Part shown: piece by piece, positions 56,942-64,000 of the stretch
Layout of the letters: each line of letters opens with the position of its first letter
How positions within the stretch are numbered: position 1 is the first letter of the stretch
From: Pelobacter sp.
GTDB lineage: Bacteria > Desulfobacterota > Desulfuromonadia > Geobacterales > Pseudopelobacteraceae
Direction: 5' to 3'
Assembly (NCBI GenBank): GCA_030824515.1
Contig: JAVBXN010000023.1
Coordinates: 37,192 to 101,191 of the forward strand
DNA length: 64,000 bases
Program-made: the position numbers and the translations under genes
Notes under the pieces: generated by a model
Database searches by the model: none
Told to the model about the DNA's origin: nothing
What the model saw: only the letters and a program-made list of their open reading frames with translations

Positions 56942-57100
56942 CTGCAGAGCTCAACTAATCTGGTACAGTCTGATATTGACCTTCCAGCATTGGCGAGAAT
57001 ATCAGGACACAGAACATTGGCTATGGTTGCCAAATATGCCAACGGAGAGCATATTCAGGCTGCAACGGATAAGCTGGAAAAGCGGTATCAGCATACATGA
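56942..57100 (+). pseudogene. 3' remnant of a tyrosine recombinase (integrase) gene
   Basis: 52 codons open to a TGA at 57098-57100. They include DLPALARISGHRTLAMVAKY and then ANGEHIQAATDKLEKR: the box II of tyrosine recombinases with the catalytic H-R and the nucleophile Tyr in AKYA. Everything before is gone. It ends about 90 bases from the tRNA-Arg 3' end, the usual layout for an element integrated in a tRNA gene. The 387 bases between 56804 and tRNA-Arg hold this remnant and the tRNA terminator. Confidence 0.8.
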
Positions 57101-57195
57101 TGAAGGATGGATTAAAAGCAACATAACACAGGAATTACACAGACAACAAAAAAGGGGTCACGGCATAAGCTGTAACCCCTTGATTTTATGGCGTC
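57087..57195. repeat. Direct repeat copy 2 (attachment-site junction at tRNA-Arg)
   Basis: About 109 bases matching 51096-51203: the end of the recombinase gene, the terminator, and the CCA end of tRNA-Arg. This copy is intact and linked to the functional tRNA. Confidence 0.7.
57147..57182 (-). terminator. Terminator of tRNA-Arg(CCT)
   Basis: AAGGGGT/ACCCCTT arms (57152-57158 and 57175-57181) enclosing CACGGCATAAGCTGTA, with TTTTTTGTTG after it on the minus strand. Confidence 0.75.
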
Positions 57196-57265
57196 CCCGA
57201 GTCGATTCGAACGACCGGCCCCTTCCTTAGGAGGGAAGTGCTCTATCCAGCTGAGCTACGGGGAC
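57189..57265 (-). tRNA. tRNA-Arg (anticodon CCT)
   Basis: 77 bases on the minus strand: acceptor GTCCCCG paired with CGGGGAC, discriminator G, CCA encoded at 57189-57191; anticodon stem CTTCC/GGAAG with loop CTCCTAA (CCT); T loop TTCGAAT. All stems pair. Its 3' end is the integration site of the neighbouring element. Confidence 0.95.
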
Positions 57266-57284
57266 TTGTTTGAAATGCTGGAGT

Positions 57285-57313
57285 GGTATAGCAGAGATGA
57301 CGCTTCTGTTCAA
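57285..57313 (-). promoter_or_regulatory. Promoter of tRNA-Arg(CCT)
   Basis: Minus-strand TTGAAC (57308-57313) and TATACC (57285-57290) with a 17-base spacer, ending 20 bases before the mature tRNA. Confidence 0.55.
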
Positions 57314-57322
57314 CCCCTTTCC

Positions 57323-57838
57323 TTAAAAAGTGAGCAATGAAAAGACCTTGCCTTTCGGCAGCCGGTTGCGGCCATTCAGAAAATCCAGTTCGGCCATGAA
57401 ACAGCACTCCACAATCTCGCCCCCCATGCTCTGGACCATATCGACTACGGCCTCCATGGTGCCGCCGGTCGCCAGCAGGTCATCGGCAATCAGGATGCGT
57501 TCGCCCGGCTTGATGGCGTCCTTGTGGATTTCCAGGGTGTCGGTGCCGTACTCCAGCTCGTAGGTTTTGCTGAAGGTCTCGGAAGGGAGTTTCCCGGGTT
57601 TGCGGACCAGCACGATCCCGGCCCCCAGCTTGTACGCCAGTGCCGAGCCGATGATGAAGCCGCGTGCCTCGACGCCGACCACTTTGTCGATCCGTTTGCC
57701 GATGTAGCGGTGGGAAAGCAGGTCAACCATCTTCTGGTAAGATTTCGCGTCCTGCAGCAGCGTGGTGATGTCCTTGAAGATGATGCCTTTTTTGGGAAAG
57801 TCGGGGATATCGCGGATGATGTCTTTCAGGTCGTCCAT
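57323..57838 (-). CDS. apt: Adenine phosphoribosyltransferase
   Basis: Salvages adenine to AMP with PRPP. 171 residues, normal length, with the PRPP-binding motif [15 protein letters not shown] near residue 120 and the family start [22 protein letters not shown]. It follows rpoS after about 20 bases, last gene of the surE-pcm-rpoS-apt group. Confidence 0.96.
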   Translation of the reverse strand: MDDLKDIIRDIPDFPKKGIIFKDITTLLQDAKSYQKMVDLLSHRYIGKRIDKVVGVEARGFIIGSALAYKLGAGIVLVRKPGKLPSETFSKTYELEYGTDTLEIHKDAIKPGERILIADDLLATGGTMEAVVDMVQSMGGEIVECCFMAELDFLNGRNRLPKGKVFSLLTF

Positions 57839-57859
57839 AGGTGCTTCTCCTTGAATGTT

Positions 57860-58843
57860 TTATTTTCTCGATGTTTGTTGCGCAGCACTTTTGCGCAGCT
57901 TTTCAATGCATTTGGATTCAATCTGGCGGATCCGTTCGCGGGTGACGCCGAACAGCTGGCCGATGGTGTCCAGGGTTTGGGGCTCCTTGTCGTCCAGGCC
58001 GAAACGAAGCGTCAGAATGGTTTTCTCGTTTTCCGAGAGTGCGTCGAAGTGTTCCGAGATCATTTCAAAAATATCGATATTCTCAAGCAATACGGATGGC
58101 GCTACCATGGAGCTGTCTTCGATTGTGTCGATCAGGGAATAATCGTTGTTGTCGCCGATGGGGCTTTCTATGGAGCAGGTGCGTCGCAATAGTGTCATCA
58201 GCCGGCGGACATAAGGCTGCTTGGCATTCATGGATTCTGCGACTTCCTGGATGCTGGGCTCGCGTTGCAGCTCCTGGGAAAGGCCGCGCGTGATACGCAG
58301 CATGCGGTTGATGTCGTCGGATACATGCACCGGCAGTCGGATGGTGCGGGACTGGTTGATCAGCGAGCGCTCTATGGCCTGGCGTATCCACCAGGTGGCG
58401 TAGGTCGAGAATCGGCATTCCTTGGCCAGGTTGAAGCGTTCGACAGCTTTGATCAGTCCCAGGTTGCCCTCCTCGATCAGGTCGAGAAAAGGCAGGCCGC
58501 GGTTTACATAGCGTTTGGCGATTTTTACCACAAGCCGCAGGTTGGACTCGATCATCTTGTCGCGGGCCGCTTTGTCACCTTTTTCGATCCTGCGGGCGAG
58601 CTCTTTTTCGGATTCGGCATTAAGCAGCGGAGTGCGCTGGATGTCGCGCAGATAGATCTTTATCGCGTCGTCATATCGCTCCAGCTCAACCAGCGGAATC
58701 TCGATTTCAGAGGCATCCTCGGCGGGGGTGTCCTCTTCGGAAAACAGCAGCGGCTCTTCAATGTCGTCCAGTACAACGACAGGAGTATCCAGCGAGATAT
58801 CTTTTTCTTCGAAGCAGTCAGTAAGAAGATTGTCATCATGCAT
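57860..58843 (-). CDS. rpoS: RNA polymerase sigma factor RpoS
   Basis: Stationary-phase sigma-70 family factor. 327 residues: acidic N-terminus, region 1.2 ([20 protein letters not shown]), region 2 ([27 protein letters not shown], with [18 protein letters not shown]), region 3 ([14 protein letters not shown]) and region 4 ([20 protein letters not shown] and [11 protein letters not shown]). Length and neighbours (pcm, surE) separate it from RpoD. In Geobacter RpoS also acts in oxygen tolerance. Confidence 0.93.
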   Translation of the reverse strand: MHDDNLLTDCFEEKDISLDTPVVVLDDIEEPLLFSEEDTPAEDASEIEIPLVELERYDDAIKIYLRDIQRTPLLNAESEKELARRIEKGDKAARDKMIESNLRLVVKIAKRYVNRGLPFLDLIEEGNLGLIKAVERFNLAKECRFSTYATWWIRQAIERSLINQSRTIRLPVHVSDDINRMLRITRGLSQELQREPSIQEVAESMNAKQPYVRRLMTLLRRTCSIESPIGDNNDYSLIDTIEDSSMVAPSVLLENIDIFEMISEHFDALSENEKTILTLRFGLDDKEPQTLDTIGQLFGVTRERIRQIESKCIEKLRKSAAQQTSRK

Positions 58844-58874
58844 GATCCGGATGTTCTCCCGTTTTCGTGGACTG

Positions 58875-59528
58875 TTAAATCTGCCACCCCTGTTTGCCGA
58901 TCAGCGGCACAAAACGGCAGGCTACCGAGGTGGTGCTTTCAAGTTCGCCCTGATCGTTCTTGACTATTTTCAAAAGCTGTTGCTCGGACTCGTTTCCTAC
59001 CGGTATCACCAGGCGTCCCCCCGGAGCCAGCTGCTCCACCAGGATTCTCGGCACATCCGGGGCCCCGGCCGTGACGATGATGGCATCAAAGGGGGCTTCC
59101 TCTTCCCAGCCGATCTGGCTTCCCTCGTTGTCGTTTATCCGGAGCTGGACGTTGAACAGCTTGAGCGAATCCAGGCATTTCCGGGCGCGCAGCGCCAGCG
59201 GTCTGATGCGTTCGGCCGAGTAGACCCGGTCCGCCAATGTGGCCAGGATGGCGGTCTGATAGCCGGAACCGGTGCCGATTTCCAGAACTTTTTCAGTGCC
59301 GTTCAGTTCCAGCAGCTCCGTCATCAACGCTACCATATAAGGTTGCGAGATCGTCTGCTTTTCGCCGATCGGAAGCGGAGTGTCGCTGTAGGCCTGCATC
59401 GCAAAGGCTTCCTGAACGAATATGTGGCGCGGGATCTTGAGCATGGCGTCAATCACGCTGCGGCTGTTGACGCCGCGTGCCACGATCTGCTCCTGCACCA
59501 TTTTTCTTCTGGCAATGTCAAAATTCAT
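58875..59528 (-). CDS. pcm: Protein-L-isoaspartate O-methyltransferase
   Basis: Repairs isoaspartyl residues in aged proteins using SAM. 217 residues from the ATG at 59528 (GGGG 7-8 bases upstream; a TTG at 59540 is the far end of the frame). SAM-binding [26 protein letters not shown]; substrate helix [12 protein letters not shown]. Between surE and rpoS, the common order. Confidence 0.95.
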   Translation of the reverse strand: MNFDIARRKMVQEQIVARGVNSRSVIDAMLKIPRHIFVQEAFAMQAYSDTPLPIGEKQTISQPYMVALMTELLELNGTEKVLEIGTGSGYQTAILATLADRVYSAERIRPLALRARKCLDSLKLFNVQLRINDNEGSQIGWEEEAPFDAIIVTAGAPDVPRILVEQLAPGGRLVIPVGNESEQQLLKIVKNDQGELESTTSVACRFVPLIGKQGWQI

Positions 59529-59585
59529 GTCTGGCCCCAAAAATGGCGGAACTATAGCAGAGGGGTATTGAAAAGTCCAGATGCG

Positions 59586-60329
59586 TCAAAATGACCATCC
59601 GGCCAGAAGCTTCAGGGATTCATGGTTGGTGAGATCCAGGTGGAGCGGGGTGATTGATACGTGCTGCCGGTTGATGGCGTGAAAGTCGGTTCCGCTTTCA
59701 TCGTTGAAGTCCGGTTCTTCGCTGCCGATCCAGAAGTACTTGCGTCCGCGGGGATCGGTCTTGTCGACAATCTTGCCGACGAAGGAGCGTTTTCCCTGGC
59801 GGGTAATCATAGCAGGCAGCATGTTTGCAAGCGGCTGGTCGGGTATGTTCACATTCAGGAAGGTGTCGCTCGGCAGATGGTTGGATATAACTTGTCTGGC
59901 AACGCGCAGCGCGACCTGGGCCGCATCGCTGAAGTTTTCGCTGTGGCTGAAGGTCGCCAGTGAGAAGGCGATGGCCGGTATGCCCATCAGGTTGGCCTCC
60001 ATCGCGGCCGCCACGGTGCCGGAGTAGGTGACGTCGTCGCCCAGGTTGGGGCCGTGGTTGATGCCGGAGACCACCAGGTCCGGTGCATTCGGCAGCAGGT
60101 TGTGGATGCCCATGTTGACGCAGTCGGTGGGGGTGCCGTCCACCGCGTACCAGCCCTGGTGCAGCTCGAATACGCGCAGCGGAGAATGCAGGGTCAGCGA
60201 ATGCCCGGCTGCGCTGCGTTCGCGGTCGGGCGCGACAACCGTTACCTGCCCCAGCTCTTTCATGGCTTCGGCCAGGGCCCGGATTCCTGGGGCGTGGATG
60301 CCGTCGTCGTTGGTGACCATGATGTGCAT
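59586..60329 (-). CDS. surE: 5'-nucleotidase SurE
   Basis: Metal-dependent nucleotidase of stationary phase. 247 residues. N-terminal MHIMVTNDDGIHAPGIRALA with metal-binding D8-D9, a serine in APDRERSAAGHS, and SGINHGPNLGDDVTYSGTV with the conserved asparagine. First gene of the minus-strand surE-pcm-rpoS-apt group and divergent from the oxidoreductase gene to its right. Confidence 0.95.
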   Translation of the reverse strand: MHIMVTNDDGIHAPGIRALAEAMKELGQVTVVAPDRERSAAGHSLTLHSPLRVFELHQGWYAVDGTPTDCVNMGIHNLLPNAPDLVVSGINHGPNLGDDVTYSGTVAAAMEANLMGIPAIAFSLATFSHSENFSDAAQVALRVARQVISNHLPSDTFLNVNIPDQPLANMLPAMITRQGKRSFVGKIVDKTDPRGRKYFWIGSEEPDFNDESGTDFHAINRQHVSITPLHLDLTNHESLKLLAGWSF

Positions 60330-60510
60330 TTTGTCTGTCCCCTGTTGATTAGGTGTGCTCAGACCTTTTATGGCAGAAAAACAGCACTAAATCAAGGCGG
60401 ACAAGATGGAAGATTTTGTGTTTACAAAATAGTTCCAAGCCGTTACATTCATCAGCCAAACGTGGTTTTGATGTTCTCTCGCGGTTATAAATTTATCAGG
60501 AGGTATTGGT

Positions 60511-61497
60511 ATGAAGGCAGTTCTGATGGATGCTTTTGGTGGAGTGGATGTTCTCAAGGTGGGGGAAGCGCAGAAGCCGGTTCCGGGTGAGGGGCAGGTA
60601 TTGGTCAAGGTGTTTGCGACATCGATCAACCGTCCTGACCTGGTGCAGCGCGAAGGCAAGTATCCTCCCCCTCCCGGTGATTCCGAAATTTTGGGGCTGG
60701 AAGTTGCCGGGGTTATCGAAGAGCTGGGAGCCGGCGTCAGCGGCTGGCAGGTTGGCGAGCGGGTGATGACACTGGTCGGCGGGGGTGGTTACGCCGAGTT
60801 TGCCGTGGCCTATGCCGGCCATTTGATGAGAATCCCGGAGAGCATGAGCTTCGAGGAAGCGGCCTGTGTCTGCGAATCCTACATCACCGCCTTTCTGAAC
60901 GTATTCATGATCGGCGAGTTCAAGGATGGCCAGAGCGCGATCCTGCATGGCGGCGGAGGCGGCGTCAACACCGCTGCTATCCAGCTCTGCCGGGCGTTGA
61001 CACCATCCGGCAAGCTGATTGTGACCGCATCTCCGGCCAAGATGGAGCGGGTCAGGGAGATCGGCGCCGATTTCCTGATCAACTTCCATGAAACTCCCGA
61101 TTTTACCGAAGTCGTCAAGGAGTATACCGCCAAGAAGGGTGTGGATCTGATTCTGGACCATGTGGGCGCCAAGTACCTGGCTCCCAACATGAACTCGCTT
61201 GGCTACAAGGGACGGCTGGTGATCATCGGTGTGATCAGCGGCATCAAGGCCGAACTTAATCTGGCGTTGATGATGGTCAAGCGCCAGCAGATCATCGGCA
61301 GCGTGCTCCGTTCCCGTCCGGTGCCGGAAAAAGCCGAGATCGTGGCCGAATTTACCCGCCGCGCGCTGCCGAAGTTTGCCGACCGGAGCATAGTGCCGAT
61401 CATCGAAAAGGTCTTCACGATTGATCAGGTGGCAGAGGCGCACCGCATGATGGAAGAGGACAAGCATTTCGGCAAGATCGTGCTGAGAATCCAGTAG
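60511..61497 (+). CDS. Zn-independent quinone oxidoreductase (MDR family, PIG3-like)
   Basis: 328 residues. N-terminal GroES-like domain (about 1-120) with NRPDLVQREGKYPPPPG, which marks the TP53I3/PIG3-type enzymes, and a Rossmann domain with the NADPH loop ILHGGGGGVNTAAIQL. No zinc-binding cysteines. It would reduce quinones or alpha,beta-unsaturated carbonyls with NADPH. CAGGAGGTATTGGT precedes the ATG. Single gene, with a terminator after it. Confidence 0.9.
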   Translation: MKAVLMDAFGGVDVLKVGEAQKPVPGEGQVLVKVFATSINRPDLVQREGKYPPPPGDSEILGLEVAGVIEELGAGVSGWQVGERVMTLVGGGGYAEFAVAYAGHLMRIPESMSFEEAACVCESYITAFLNVFMIGEFKDGQSAILHGGGGGVNTAAIQLCRALTPSGKLIVTASPAKMERVREIGADFLINFHETPDFTEVVKEYTAKKGVDLILDHVGAKYLAPNMNSLGYKGRLVIIGVISGIKAELNLALMMVKRQQIIGSVLRSRPVPEKAEIVAEFTRRALPKFADRSIVPIIEKVFTIDQVAEAHRMMEEDKHFGKIVLRIQ

Positions 61498-61523
61498 TCA
61501 ACTGCAATCCGAAACGGTTTTCA

Positions 61524-61566
61524 ACAAAAAAGGGGTGCGTCCCGTAAGACGACCCCCTTTTTTTGT
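61524..61566. terminator. Bidirectional terminator between oxidoreductase and peroxiredoxin genes
   Basis: Arms AAAAAAGGGGTGCGTC and GACGACCCCCTTTTTTT (one shifted position) around CCGTAA; it serves convergent genes. Confidence 0.8.
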
Positions 61567-61584
61567 TTTCAGCAATCTCTGATT

Positions 61585-62238
61585 TCAAGGCTTAAGCGTC
61601 TTGTCCCCCGCTTTCCAGTCGAGCGGGCAGAGTTCCTCGGTCTGGAGTGCCGTCAACACCCTCAGGGTTTCATCGATGCTGCGTCCGACCTTGTCGTTGT
61701 GTACCAGTATGTGCTGGAGTACCCCTTTGGGATCGATGATGAAGAGTCCCCGGCGTGCGCTGCCTTGAACCGTATCCAGCACCCCGTAGGCTTTGGCGGT
61801 CTGTTTGCTGAAATCGGACAAAAGCGGGAACCCCGGATTGCCCAGTGCCCCGCTTCTGATCCAGGCCAGGTGGGAAAACTTGCTGTCCACCGATACGGCC
61901 AGAACTTCGGTGTTGAGTCTGGTGAAATCCGGCAGCGATTTGTTGAACCCGTTGATCTCGGTCGGGCAGACAAAGGTGAAGTCGCCGGGATAGAAGAAAA
62001 GCACCACCCACTTTCCCCGGTAGTCGCTCAGGCGGATTTTTCTGAATTCCTGGTTGACAACCGCATCAAGAGTGAAGTCCGGCGCCGGTGAGCCGATATC
62101 TGCCCTGGAGACGGAAGCCGGGCTTGATGCTATCAAGTTATTCAGGCTTTCAGCACCACCCGGAGATGTGGCCGCTGTTCCTGTCGCCGGACAGATGATG
62201 CTTGCAGTCAGCAGCAATAAAAATGTGAGGTTTTTCAT
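61585..62238 (-). CDS. Exported 2-Cys peroxiredoxin (AhpC/Prx1 type)
   Basis: Reduces peroxides. 217 residues: signal peptide MKNLTFLLLLTASIICPATG with cleavage near TAA-TS, about 25 linker residues, then the AhpC/Prx1 domain with peroxidatic C91 in FFYPGDFTFVCPTE and resolving C204 in EELCPLDW. The export signal is unusual, since most enzymes of this subfamily are cytoplasmic; its reductant in the periplasm is not evident. Confidence 0.88.
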   Translation of the reverse strand: MKNLTFLLLLTASIICPATGTAATSPGGAESLNNLIASSPASVSRADIGSPAPDFTLDAVVNQEFRKIRLSDYRGKWVVLFFYPGDFTFVCPTEINGFNKSLPDFTRLNTEVLAVSVDSKFSHLAWIRSGALGNPGFPLLSDFSKQTAKAYGVLDTVQGSARRGLFIIDPKGVLQHILVHNDKVGRSIDETLRVLTALQTEELCPLDWKAGDKTLKP

Positions 62239-62410
62239 ATTGTTCCCCCCGAATGTTATTCTCTGTTGAATAGATCTACTCTAGCCCAGCTATGAACAGT
62301 TGGCAATCGTTCGAAAATGAAGTTTAAATTTTTCTCGTACTATGATACACAAGCAGAATTGTATACAGACTCGTGCAGGATACAAAACTAATTATTTTGG
62401 AGGATTGGTA

Positions 62411-62932
62411 ATGTCAGAACAGAACCCGCAGGTCATGCTGGAAACTTCCATGGGGAATATCAAAATTGAACTTTTCAAAGAGAAGGCGCCACTCACGGTT
62501 AAAAACTTTCTCTCCTACGTTAAGGACGGCCACTATGACGGCTTGATCTTCCATCGCGTCATCAAGGACTTCATGGTTCAGGGCGGCGGCATGAACGAGA
62601 ATCTGGAGACTAAAAAAACCAAGTTCGCCATCAAGAACGAGGCCACCAATGGCCTGAAAAATACGCGCGGCACACTGGCCATGGCCCGTACCGCGGTTGT
62701 AGACTCGGCTACCTGCCAGTTTTTCATCAATACCGTGGATAACGCCTTCCTCGATCATCAGGGCAAGCATCAGGACCGTTTCGGTTATTGCGTCTTCGGG
62801 CAGGTTCTGGACGGCATGGACGTTGTCGATCAGATCCGGGCGGTCAAGACCGGCAATAAAAACGGACATTCGGATGTTCCTGTAGAACCGGTATTCATAA
62901 AATCAGCCAAGCTGATAGAACAGGAGGCGTAG
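62411..62932 (+). CDS. ppiB: Peptidyl-prolyl cis-trans isomerase, cyclophilin type
   Basis: 173 residues from the ATG at 62411 (GGAGGATTGGTA upstream; the frame is open from 62342 without support). No signal peptide, so cytoplasmic. Cyclophilin motifs: APLTVKNFLSYVKDGHYDG, FHRVIKDFMVQGGG, with catalytic Arg in FHRV, and ATCQFFINTVDNAFLDH. It has 2 bases between its stop and the next gene. Confidence 0.94.
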   Translation: MSEQNPQVMLETSMGNIKIELFKEKAPLTVKNFLSYVKDGHYDGLIFHRVIKDFMVQGGGMNENLETKKTKFAIKNEATNGLKNTRGTLAMARTAVVDSATCQFFINTVDNAFLDHQGKHQDRFGYCVFGQVLDGMDVVDQIRAVKTGNKNGHSDVPVEPVFIKSAKLIEQEA

Positions 62933-62934
62933 CC

Positions 62935-63408
62935 ATGAGTAATGACCAAGTATGTTATACCTTTGATGCCGCGGTAGAGATGGCCATCAAGATGGAAGAA
63001 GAGGGCTTTCGCACATATCTGTCCGCAATTCGGCAACTGACCAATAAAGGCGCCAGGGAGCTTTTGCGCGATAACGCTTTGGACGAGCTCAACCACAAGC
63101 ATCAGCTGGAAAAGGCGCTGCTGGACGGGCGCATGGAAGGCAGTGACGTCCTTGAACAGACGATTCCGACCATGCGACTTGATTACGTTTTCAAGAAGCA
63201 GGAGCTGGGGCCGCAGTCAGGTGTACGCGAAGCGCTGGTTTATGCGATTCACCTTGAAAAAGGGGCGGTGGATTTTTACGGGAAAGTTTCTGATGGCTGC
63301 GCCGGCGCACCGATGGGGAAATTGTTCGCACAGCTGCACAAGGAAGAGAGCCGCCATCTGCAGGCTCTTGAGGACCTCTACGAGCAGCACTTCATGACCG
63401 AGAACTGA
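62935..63408 (+). CDS. Ferritin-like domain protein (rubrerythrin-type)
   Basis: 157 residues, all helix. Iron-ligand patterns of a diiron four-helix bundle: AIKMEEEGFRTY (about 20-31), DNALDELNHKHQLEKAL, YAIHLEKGAVDFYGK and LHKEESRHLQALEDLY. There is no rubredoxin domain at the C-terminus. Probably handles peroxide or iron in the cytoplasm. Co-transcribed with the cyclophilin gene. Confidence 0.85.
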   Translation: MSNDQVCYTFDAAVEMAIKMEEEGFRTYLSAIRQLTNKGARELLRDNALDELNHKHQLEKALLDGRMEGSDVLEQTIPTMRLDYVFKKQELGPQSGVREALVYAIHLEKGAVDFYGKVSDGCAGAPMGKLFAQLHKEESRHLQALEDLYEQHFMTEN

Positions 63409-63520
63409 AATACATGGACGGTTGTTGCTTGCGTGCAGTTTATAGCCGGATTGTATTAAAACTGGCCGCCGGCTTGACGCGCAACAGCTGAACCCTGGAT
63501 TTCTGCTGCATCATTCTTTC

Positions 63521-63566
63521 AAAAAAGTCCGTTTACCATGCGCCAGGCGTTGGTAAACGGACTTTA
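63521..63566. terminator. Bidirectional terminator between ferritin-like and AMIN genes
   Basis: Perfect 15-base arms AAAGTCCGTTTACCA (63524-63538) and TGGTAAACGGACTTT (63551-63565) around a 12-base loop, with an A-run on the left. It serves convergent genes. Confidence 0.85.
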
Positions 63567-63591
63567 TGATTTACATGCCGGTTATATCAGG

Positions 63592-64000
63592 CTAATTGAA
63601 GTTGATCCTGAGAGCATTCGGCCCGTTGGTAATGGTATATTTCGGGAAAGCAGCTCCCGAAGCGTCAAGTACGACCCTCACGTGTGACTTGTATATTCCG
63701 ACTCTTGCCCTGGTAATCCCGAATTTTTTTATCTGTACCTGTTTGGCCTTCAGGGAACTTCTGGCGCCGGGTATATCGATAGAGATCCGTTCCGGCTTCG
63801 ACAGCGTGATGATATTGTAATCGCCAACTGTGCCATCGGTCCGGATGTCGATGTACGAATCTCCGGTCACGATCTTGTTGATGGTTACCTTGGCGGACCT
63901 GGCCGGGACAGCCGGCACAACCGGCTCCAGTTTTTTCGAGCGGGCGGGCGGGGGGAGCGTCGGCATGGCTGCAGCGGTGGGGGCCTCCTTGGCTGGCGCT
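63592..64000 (-). CDS. AMIN-domain protein, C-terminal end (partial)
   Basis: Reads to the window edge; the 5' part is outside. About 135 residues are visible: an Ala/Pro/Lys-rich linker (EAPTAAMPTLPPPARSKK) and a C-terminal AMIN domain (ITKIVTGDSYID-like NKIVTGDSYIDIRTDG, LSKPERISIDIPGARS, RVGIYKSHVRVVLDAS). AMIN domains bind peptidoglycan or localise periplasmic proteins, as in AmiC and PilQ. The methionine at 63966 is internal to the frame and not the start. Confidence 0.75.
   Translation of the reverse strand, partial: APAKEAPTAAAMPTLPPPARSKKLEPVVPAVPARSAKVTINKIVTGDSYIDIRTDGTVGDYNIITLSKPERISIDIPGARSSLKAKQVQIKKFGITRARVGIYKSHVRVVLDASGAAFPKYTITNGPNALRINFN

Overview
The window reads as a chromosomal segment of a Geobacter-like bacterium (Geobacterales, formerly Deltaproteobacteria). 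Pointers are a lipid A operon with gnnA/gnnB between lpxA and lpxB, a fused NuoBCD subunit, a LexA operator close to the motif I recall for Geobacter sulfurreducens, a K+-independent H+-pyrophosphatase, a CheC/GGDEF module and a PEP-CTERM protein. Most of it is ordinary, gene-dense, GC-rich core genome. One AT-richer accessory patch lies at about 50.4-57.2 kb.

Layout. 1-12.3 kb: one minus-strand envelope operon, transcribed right to left: lysS, lolC-type permease, lolD, bamA, skp, lpxD, fabZ, lpxA, gnnA, gnnB, lpxB, msbA (cut by the window edge). It makes lipid A (probably the diamino-sugar form), flips it, and moves lipoproteins and barrel proteins to the outer membrane. 12.4-18.2 kb: an NHL-repeat lipoprotein, RNase E/G, and the H+-pyrophosphatase hppA. 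18.4-21.4 kb (plus): a CpoB-like lipoprotein, then a tight trio of CheY-like regulator, CheC phosphatase and PAS-GGDEF cyclase. 21.5-27 kb (minus): murA, hisG, a small lipoprotein, hisD, hisC, hisB. 27.2-32.2 kb (plus): a large hybrid sensor kinase overlapping an HD-GYP response regulator. 32.3-35.3 kb (minus): nuoA and fused nuoBCD, with no other complex I genes beside them.

35.4-50.2 kb: outer-membrane proteins, small hypothetical genes, tRNA-Cys, yebC, msrA, ruvC, ruvA, a PEP-CTERM protein, sixA plus a CHAD protein, ompW, cydAB (bd-type oxidase), lexA with a tiny membrane-protein gene behind it, a NYN-LOTUS protein and a DUF6178-like protein. 50.4-57.3 kb: a decayed integration site next to tRNA-Arg(CCT). 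It holds a degenerate tRNA-Arg-like gene, a Cys-rich secreted protein, a 12-repeat NHL lipoprotein, an Ig-like lipoprotein, an AAA ATPase, the last 52 codons of a tyrosine recombinase, a ~108-bp direct repeat about 6 kb apart, and three copies of a hairpin motif. 57.3-64 kb: apt, rpoS, pcm, surE (minus), a quinone oxidoreductase, an exported peroxiredoxin, a cyclophilin, a ferritin-like protein and the end of an AMIN-domain protein.

The most interesting points are the lexA control region (a perfect 24-bp palindrome across the start codon, probably giving a leaderless mRNA) with its 56-codon follower, the layered tRNA-Arg integration site, the orphan nuoA-nuoBCD pair and the RR-CheC-GGDEF unit. 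Nothing here is clearly a new defence or mobile system. All family calls come from reading translated sequence; no database search was run.
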